From: Candidatus Accumulibacter vicinus
GTDB lineage: Bacteria > Pseudomonadota > Gammaproteobacteria > Burkholderiales > Rhodocyclaceae
Assembly: GCA_002425405.1 (NCBI GenBank)
Contig: DIME01000158.1
Coordinates: 1 to 12,733 of the forward strand
Reading direction: 5' to 3'
Length of the DNA: 12,733 nt
Under the pieces are notes generated by a model. That model was not told the origin of the DNA, searched no databases, and saw nothing but the letters and a program-made list of their open reading frames with translations. Both the position numbers and the translations under genes were made by a program. Positions 7,970-12,733 of the stretch are shown here, one piece after another. Within the stretch, counting starts at the first letter, position 1. Every line of letters starts with the position of its first letter.

Positions 7970-8155
7970 ACGGTCGAGCGTTGCGAAGACACTGAGAAGG
8001 ATCATGGCCGAATCGAGACCCACCGCTACACCTGGATCAATGACGTCCGCCGGATGGACCAGTCCATGCGTGCGGCGTGGAAGAAACTCGGCGGCGTCGG
8101 CATGATCGAGTCGATACGGCAGATCGGCGACAAGGTCAGTGTCGATCAGCGCTAG
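7970..8155 (+). pseudogene. ISAs1-family transposase fragment
   Basis: The plus-strand frame reads TVERCEDTEKDHGRIETHRY, then DQSMRAAWKKLGGVGMIES, then IRQIGDKVSVDQR, and stops with TAG at 8153-8155. The HGRIETRRY and WxxLxGVGMIES blocks are typical of ISAs1-family DDE transposases. In intact copies a Tyr-rich block (YYISS) follows at this point, so the TAG may be a mutated Tyr codon. The N-terminal catalytic part is missing and no recognisable C-terminal third continues downstream. The remaining 190 bases up to 8346 hold a hairpin CGCCCC-GAGC-GGGGCG (8211-8226) and no recognised gene. Confidence 0.7.
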
Positions 8156-8346
8156 GTGACGATCAAGGGCAAGTGGTGGCTGAGGATCAGTGCGATCAGG
8201 ATCGCTTCACCGCCCCGAGCGGGGCGCACCGGGTTACCGGTTTCGGCGGCCACGACGGGCGCTCGCCGACGGGGAGCGCCTCGCCTGGCGCGGCGGCGCC
8301 ACGCTTGCCGCGGAAGACCCGCTGCCGCATCAGTTCACGCTCATCG

Positions 8347-9012
8347 CTAGGCGCCACAGTGCGTACCGGCAGAAATCGGTGACTGCTTACGGCGTGAGAA
8401 GCCGAGGCCGGCAAGGCCGAAACCCAGCAAAGCGAGCGGGGCCGGTTCCGGTACGGCAAAAAGGGCGTCTAAGCTGCCGAAGACAACTTGAAAACTCACG
8501 CTTGTTGGATCGCCGAGAAAAATAAAGAACGTATTGCTAGTGAAGTTAGAAAGCACGGGATTGGTTAGAAGCGTTAGCGCATCCGATATCGCTGTCCCGC
8601 TCGAATCATCCAGCCGAAAGCCAAATGCGCTGATGTCAAGTCCGCCAATCTGCGAGGAGCCGACCGGATTGCGGCCAACCAGAGCGTACCGATCCGCTCC
8701 AGCCACATCATCCTGTTGGATTTCGGGCAGAGCAGAACCTGGTCCAATCGTCGCTGAAAAGCTCCCTATAGTAAGGGACGCGCCCTGCAGGTTATTGAAA
8801 ACCGAGAAGCTGGAAGTTGAACCTCCGGCCGCCAGAACAGATGTATCAACGGTGTATGAACCGCTGACGGCGTCCCCGCTATTTAGAGAACCAAAGGAAC
8901 TAGTAAGCGTCCCGCCAAAATTGTAAGTGATGATGGCAGCCTGCACACAAAATGTGCAAACACTCATCGCTAGCGCCGCGCAGATCCGCTGCAGAAACTT
9001 AAAAGAAGTCAT
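8347..9012 (-). CDS. PEP-CTERM sorting-domain protein
   Basis: The 221-residue product has an N-terminal signal peptide (about 1-25, ending VQA-A) and a Ser/Gly/Thr-rich beta-type body with little similarity to known enzymes. It ends in a textbook PEP-CTERM tail: VPEP (187-190), hydrophobic segment APLALLGFGLAGLGF (191-205) and basic RRK (207-209). About a dozen unusual residues follow before the stop, longer than the normal two to five, so the stop may lie downstream of the original one. Such proteins are exported, cut by exosortase and placed at the surface or in extracellular matrix. No exosortase is in the window. ATG 9012 is preceded by GAGGAG at a good distance. The gene is visibly less GC-rich than its neighbours, as is its upstream region. 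A sigma-54 promoter lies about 70-80 bases upstream. Confidence 0.9.
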   Translation of the reverse strand: MTSFKFLQRICAALAMSVCTFCVQAAIITYNFGGTLTSSFGSLNSGDAVSGSYTVDTSVLAAGGSTSSFSVFNNLQGASLTIGSFSATIGPGSALPEIQQDDVAGADRYALVGRNPVGSSQIGGLDISAFGFRLDDSSGTAISDALTLLTNPVLSNFTSNTFFIFLGDPTSVSFQVVFGSLDALFAVPEPAPLALLGFGLAGLGFSRRKQSPISAGTHCGA

Positions 9013-9079
9013 TCTTCGCTCCTCGTTTCAGGTTTATCTTCAATCGTCAACTACAAACTCAACCAAACGATATTGGACA

Positions 9080-9095
9080 AGCAATTATCGTTCCA
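9080..9095 (-). promoter_or_regulatory. Sigma-54 promoter of the PEP-CTERM gene
   Basis: The minus strand reads TGGAACGATAATTGCT. It has one mismatch to TGGCACGRNNNTTGCW and exact GG-N10-GC spacing. The start point would be near 9069, giving a leader of about 57 bases before ATG 9012. In Zoogloea, PEP-CTERM genes are reported to need RpoN and the PrsK/PrsR system, which fits. A perfect dyad ATGAT-TT-ATCAT (9110-9121) lies just upstream. Confidence 0.75.
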
Positions 9096-9172
9096 CTGTA
9101 TTCATATTTATGATTTATCATGTTTTAACGATTCACGAGATAGGCAAAGGGAAGCAACTTGTAAAATTTCCC

Positions 9173-9222
9173 GACAGCCGCCCCTTGCTTTGTGGGGAAA
9201 CCGAAACGAGGACTGACAGCCG
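9173..9222. promoter_or_regulatory. Two GACAGCCG direct repeats, possible upstream activator sites
   Basis: GACAGCCG occurs at 9173-9180 and 9215-9222, a 42-bp step that equals four helical turns. They lie roughly 105-155 bases upstream of the predicted PEP-CTERM start point, the usual zone for a sigma-54 activator. Neither is a full TGTC-N10-GACA site, so if real they would serve a regulator other than GlrR. Confidence 0.35.
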
Positions 9223-9449
9223 GAGCTTATTCCACCGAACGCCGTGCATGCGGGTGATTTGGTCGAGATGAGTCGCTGGGGCGAGTAACAGTTCCTCGCC
9301 GCCAGCCAGGATCCCAGATGAAAGACGAAAAATCCATCCGGCTCCTTGCGCTAGCGGCCTGGTTGTTTCCTTTCAGACGACTGCTTCACTATCGCTGAGC
9401 ACAGCGCTGCGGTAGTTGTTCGGGATCTTGATTCCCGGAAATCGCCTTC

Positions 9450-10790
9450 TTACTGCAGCGCGCCCGGCGACAGCGGCTTGCCGACCAGCAGCGAATCCTT
9501 TCCGGCGGGCAAGCGGAATTCCGCGCTCGGCGCCAGACTCTGCCCGCGAACAAAGCCGGGGTGCTTGGCTGTTCCGCGCAGCAGCGAGTTGCTCGGCAAA
9601 CCGTACGCCAGCGCAGGCGCACCGACCAGCATTGATCGTTCAACGACCCGGTTGCCGTCATAGCGACCCGGTGCTTGCGGCGTGAAGGTGCTGCGCCCGA
9701 CGAGCAGGTTGTTGATCGCCCAGACCTCGGTTTCCGGCGGCATGTGATCGATCCAGATGCGCAGGAAGCGTCCCTCTGGCTTGTCGTCGATCAGCGTGTT
9801 GTGCGCCAGATACAGCGCGTTGTCTGGCCAGCGCTGACCCTCGGCGCCATAGGAGATCAGGTCCGGATTGTCGGTCGTCGCACTCTGCCCGATGACGTTG
9901 CCGATCACCCAGGCCACGCCGCCATTCGGAAATTCGAGTTCGTACGATGCGCTGCCACCGACACCGTCGACGATCAGGTTGTACATGATCGCGCTTTCGC
10001 GCGCGCGCGACTTGATCAGGTGCCCACGATAGCCTTGCTGAAAACGGCTGCCGCTGACGCTCAGGCGAGCGATCGCTCCGGCATAGAGGAGGTGGTGCAG
10101 CATACCGGCATGCTTCGGCGCCTCGCCAAACTCGCTGTCTTCAACCTCGAGAACCATGTCCCCGAAATTGCTGGTCAGGATGCCCATCTCGTTGTCGAAA
10201 AACGCGCAACGAACCACTTTCAGATGGCCTCTTTCAAAGCGGATCCCGGCACCATTGCCACTCGGGACGCGCACTCCTCGGAACTCGATGTTCTCGATCG
10301 ACATCTCGGCGTTGCGTACCACCCATAGTGCCTTGCCTTCCGCACTGTCACCGTCGGCAATCAGCAGCGGACGTTTGCCGGTGCCTCTGATGGTAAGCCG
10401 ATTTTGCGTCCAGACCACCGCTTGTTGCCGGTACTCGCCGGAGCGGATCTCGATGGTGTCGCCGTCGCGAGCGATGCGCGCCGCTTCCTTGATGCTCGTG
10501 ACCTGTTCGTGTGGGCCGACGACAATGGTCCGGCTGCTCGCCGCCGCATTCGGAGTTTTCTTTTCGGAAACCGGCTCCTGAGCAGCCGGCTTGCCGACAG
10601 GCAGGCCATCGGTCGCCGGCAATTCACTGCTCTGACTTGCGGTGGGAGGTCTGACCACCTCCAGTCGACCTTGCGCATTGCGACGGATGCTGCCCAGTTC
10701 CTCGGGTGCCGGCGGCAGATTGTCAGCCGGCATGGCGCTGGTGGCCACACCGAGCGCCAAAACAGCGGTGCACCATCTTGCGCAGCGCAT
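9450..10790 (-). CDS. Secreted right-handed beta-helix repeat protein
   Basis: The product is 446 residues. A signal peptide (about 1-22, MRCARW followed by a hydrophobic run and ATSAMPA) points to export to the periplasm or beyond. Residues about 25-85 are a Pro/Ala-rich linker. From about 87 the chain starts like a pectate-lyase-fold protein: IVVGPHEQVTSIKEAARIARDGDTIEIRSGEY. Rungs with regular Asn/Gly turns follow (SIENIEFRGV, LKVVRCAFFDNEMGI, LEVEDSEFGE, AIMYNLIVDGVGG, ALYLAHNTLI, WAINNLLVG) to about 380. No catalytic set could be assigned, so polysaccharide binding or lyase activity is only a possibility. An upstream extension to 10988 would overlap the end of kup. ATG 10790 was chosen for its signal peptide and the AGGA before it. 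It starts 83 bases after the kup stop on the same strand and may share its transcript. Confidence 0.82.
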   Translation of the reverse strand: MRCARWCTAVLALGVATSAMPADNLPPAPEELGSIRRNAQGRLEVVRPPTASQSSELPATDGLPVGKPAAQEPVSEKKTPNAAASSRTIVVGPHEQVTSIKEAARIARDGDTIEIRSGEYRQQAVVWTQNRLTIRGTGKRPLLIADGDSAEGKALWVVRNAEMSIENIEFRGVRVPSGNGAGIRFERGHLKVVRCAFFDNEMGILTSNFGDMVLEVEDSEFGEAPKHAGMLHHLLYAGAIARLSVSGSRFQQGYRGHLIKSRARESAIMYNLIVDGVGGSASYELEFPNGGVAWVIGNVIGQSATTDNPDLISYGAEGQRWPDNALYLAHNTLIDDKPEGRFLRIWIDHMPPETEVWAINNLLVGRSTFTPQAPGRYDGNRVVERSMLVGAPALAYGLPSNSLLRGTAKHPGFVRGQSLAPSAEFRLPAGKDSLLVGKPLSPGALQ

Positions 10791-10873
10791 CGCGTCCTGC
10801 ACTGGCCGGCAAGCCCCTGGGCGGCCTGACGTCTGCAGGTCTGCCGGCGCGTTGGGAATCGTCCTCTCGGGAA

Positions 10874-12733
10874 TCAAGACAGCTCGACCTGTGCACCCAG
10901 TTCGACGACCCGGTTGGGTGGAATCTTGAAAAAGGCCGTGGCCGTATCGGCGTTGCGGAACATCCAGGTAAACAGGATCTGCCGCCATTTTGCCATTCGC
11001 GAACGCCTGGAAATCGGCATGCTGACGACCGTCTCGCGACCCAGAAAGAACGAGGTCTCCATCATCTCGAAAGTCAGTCCGTACGCTGCGCAGCGTTCCA
11101 GGGCATGCGGCAGGTCAGGGTCGTCCTTGAAACCGTAGCGGACATAGACACGATGAAATCCTGCCGTCAACGCTTCGACGCGCACACGCTCGTTGTCGGG
11201 GACATGCGGCACATCCTCCGTAGTGACATTGAGCAGCACCACGCGCTCGTGCAATACCTTGTTATGATAGAGGTTATGGAGCAGGGCACGCGGTACGCTC
11301 TCGGGATCGGCGGTCATGAAGATACCGGTGCCATCGACGCGCAAAGGTCCTCCGACCACAAGACTGGCAATGAAGTCCTTGGTCGGTATCGAATCCTGCT
11401 TGAGTTTCTCATAAAGCAGTTTGCGACCGAGCTTCCAGGTGGAAAGCAGCATGAATACCGAGACCCCCAGCGTCAGCGGGAACCAGCCGCCATCGAGGAC
11501 CTTGATCACGTTGGCCGAAAAGAAGGCGAAGTCGACCACCACGAAGAATACCAGAAACAGCGCCGCGCGCGGCCAGCTCCACCGCCACAGGGTGCGGACG
11601 ACGGCAAAGGCGAGGATCGTATCGATCATCATCGTCAGCGTGACGGCGATGCCGTAGGCCGAGGCCAGGTTCGACGACGACCGAAAACCGAGCACGACGA
11701 TGATCACCGTGATCAATAGCAGCCAGTTGATGTTCGGTACGTAGATCTGGCCCTTTTCGCGTTCCGACGTGAACATGACCCGAATGCGCGGACAATAGCC
11801 GAGCTGCATGGCCTGGCTGGTCAGTGAAAAGGCCCCCGAAATCACCGCCTGCGAGGCGATCACCGTGGCTACCGTGGCCAGCACGATCAACGGGATCAGC
11901 AGGACTTCGGCCGGAACCATGTTGAAGAACGGATTCTCGATCGCTTGCGGATCGTTGAGGATCAGCGCTCCCTGACCGAGGTAGTTGAGATACAGCAGCG
12001 GGAAGACGAAGGAGAACCAGGCCCACTTGATGGCACGGCGACCAAAATGGCCCATGTCGGCGTAGAGGGCCTCGCCGCCGGTAATCGCCAGCACCACCGA
12101 ACCCAACGCCAGGAAGGCGAGGCCCTGATGGTCGATGACAAAGGCCAGCGCGTACCAGGGATTGATCGCAGCCAGCACCGCGGGATACTGAATCACGTTC
12201 CACAGGCCGAGCATGCCGAGGGTGGCGAACCAGAACATCATCACCGGGCCAAACAGCGCGCCGACGGCCGCCGTGCCATGCCGCTGAAACAGGAACAGCA
12301 CGATCAGGATGGCAATCGTGGTCGGCAGGACGTAAGGGGTCAGCAAGGGCGTCACCACTTGGAGTCCCTCGACCGCCGAGAGCACCGACATCGCCGGCGT
12401 GATCACGGCATCGCCGTAGAACAGTGCGGCGCCGAAAATGCCCAGTGCCGACATCAGCCAGAGAATCCGCGGCGACGCATTTGCCGTCCGCAGCGCGAGC
12501 GCGGTCAGCGCCATGATGCCGCCCTCCCCCCGGTTGTCGGCACGGGTGATGAACAGGACGTACTTCAGCGAAACCGTGACCGTCAAGGCCCAGAATACCA
12601 GCGAGAGGATGCCCAGCACATTGGCTTCGGTGATGGCCAGCGGATGATGGCCGCCAAAGACTTCCTTGACGGTGTACAACGGACTGGTGCCGATGTCGCC
12701 AAAAACGACGCCCATGGCCGCCAGTGCGGTGGC
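10874..12733 (-). CDS. kup: Low-affinity potassium transporter Kup (start outside window)
   Basis: There are 619 codons in the window, and the frame remains open through the window edge (ATALAAMGVVFGDIGTSPLY), so only a short N-terminal piece is missing. Kup carries potassium into the cell with protons. Diagnostic blocks are GVVFGDIGTSPLYTVKE, ITRADNRGEGGIMALT, FYGDAVITPAMSVLSAVEGL, ITGGEALYADMGHFG, YLGQGALIL, TVIASQAVISGAFSLT, RSSNLASAYGIAVTLTMM and the C-terminal FKIPPNRVVELGAQVE. About twelve membrane helices are followed by a cytosolic C-terminal domain (about 430 onward, with HNKVLHERVVLLNVTTEDVPHV). E. coli Kup is 622 residues, so length and ending are normal. An internal ATG at 12715 falls after the expected start and is not the true one. 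A beta-helix protein gene follows it. Confidence 0.97.
   Translation of the reverse strand, partial: ATALAAMGVVFGDIGTSPLYTVKEVFGGHHPLAITEANVLGILSLVFWALTVTVSLKYVLFITRADNRGEGGIMALTALALRTANASPRILWLMSALGIFGAALFYGDAVITPAMSVLSAVEGLQVVTPLLTPYVLPTTIAILIVLFLFQRHGTAAVGALFGPVMMFWFATLGMLGLWNVIQYPAVLAAINPWYALAFVIDHQGLAFLALGSVVLAITGGEALYADMGHFGRRAIKWAWFSFVFPLLYLNYLGQGALILNDPQAIENPFFNMVPAEVLLIPLIVLATVATVIASQAVISGAFSLTSQAMQLGYCPRIRVMFTSEREKGQIYVPNINWLLLITVIIVVLGFRSSSNLASAYGIAVTLTMMIDTILAFAVVRTLWRWSWPRAALFLVFFVVVDFAFFSANVIKVLDGGWFPLTLGVSVFMLLSTWKLGRKLLYEKLKQDSIPTKDFIASLVVGGPLRVDGTGIFMTADPESVPRALLHNLYHNKVLHERVVLLNVTTEDVPHVPDNERVRVEALTAGFHRVYVRYGFKDDPDLPHALERCAAYGLTFEMMETSFFLGRETVVSMPISRRSRMAKWRQILFTWMFRNADTATAFFKIPPNRVVELGAQVELS

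Larger units (their letters stand above)
9013..9449. other. AT-richer intergenic region upstream of the PEP-CTERM gene
   Basis: This 437-base gap has no recognised gene. The part from 9013 to about 9170 is clearly AT-richer than the rest of the window and carries the sigma-54 promoter. Further upstream are the two GACAGCCG repeats and a stem GCTGGGGCGAG / CTCGCC-G-CCAGC (9275-9285 with 9295-9306, one bulge). A 26-codon plus-strand frame at 9318-9398 (starting MKDEKSIRLLALAAW, with AGGA seven bases before the ATG) is too short to judge. Confidence 0.6.

Noticed and set aside
9318..9398. 26-codon open frame with a fair ribosome binding site
   Set aside because: It is too short and has no recognisable family, so it is mentioned only in the intergenic entry.
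10791..10988. Upstream extension of the beta-helix protein
   Set aside because: It would overlap the end of kup and bury the signal peptide inside the protein.

Overview
The window is high-GC DNA that looks like the chromosome of a floc- or biofilm-forming betaproteobacterium of the Rhodocyclales / Candidatus Accumulibacter type. That placement is an inference. It rests on GC-rich codon use, a complete GlrK-QseG-GlrR (QseE-QseG-QseF) two-component locus, a PEP-CTERM surface protein, a bactofilin, a Kup potassium transporter, and remnants of IS91- and ISAs1-type elements with a group II-like reverse transcriptase.

Layout. Positions 1-2550 are a degraded accessory zone. It holds a reverse-transcriptase pseudogene on the minus strand (frameshift, two in-frame stops, altered YMDD box), a gene-poor stretch with an 11-bp tandem repeat, the C-terminal half of an SbtA-type bicarbonate transporter (minus), and a C-terminal scrap of an IS91-family transposase (plus). 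Positions 2560-3964 hold a two-gene minus-strand operon: a bactofilin followed by an N-acyl amino acid synthase (FeeM-like acyltransferase). Positions 3965-4400 are a divergent control region. Positions 4401-7777 hold the plus-strand glrK-qseG-glrR operon. Positions 7778-8346 hold a weak terminator and an ISAs1 transposase remnant. A PEP-CTERM protein gene (8347-9012, minus) is followed by its AT-richer upstream region. Positions 9450-12733 hold two minus-strand genes, kup (start outside the window) and then a secreted right-handed beta-helix protein.

The most interesting signal is in the divergent region. Upstream of the bactofilin gene there is a near-consensus sigma-54 promoter (TGGCACGAATCTCGCT, exact GG-N10-GC spacing). 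Further upstream are two perfect TGTC-N10-GACA sites, the pattern reported for enterobacterial GlrR, and between them and the promoter lie two direct copies of GGAATATTCTT 31 bp apart. In E. coli the equivalent place next to glrK is occupied by the GlrR/sigma-54-driven sRNA gene glmY. Here the inferred target is a bactofilin/acyltransferase operon, so the GlrR regulon may be wired directly to cell-envelope scaffold and acyl-amino-acid functions. The PEP-CTERM gene also has a good sigma-54 promoter (TGGAACGATAATTGCT), with two GACAGCCG direct repeats 42 bp apart upstream, so two separate envelope/surface transcription units here appear sigma-54 dependent. All regulatory statements come from reading the sequence and have not been tested.
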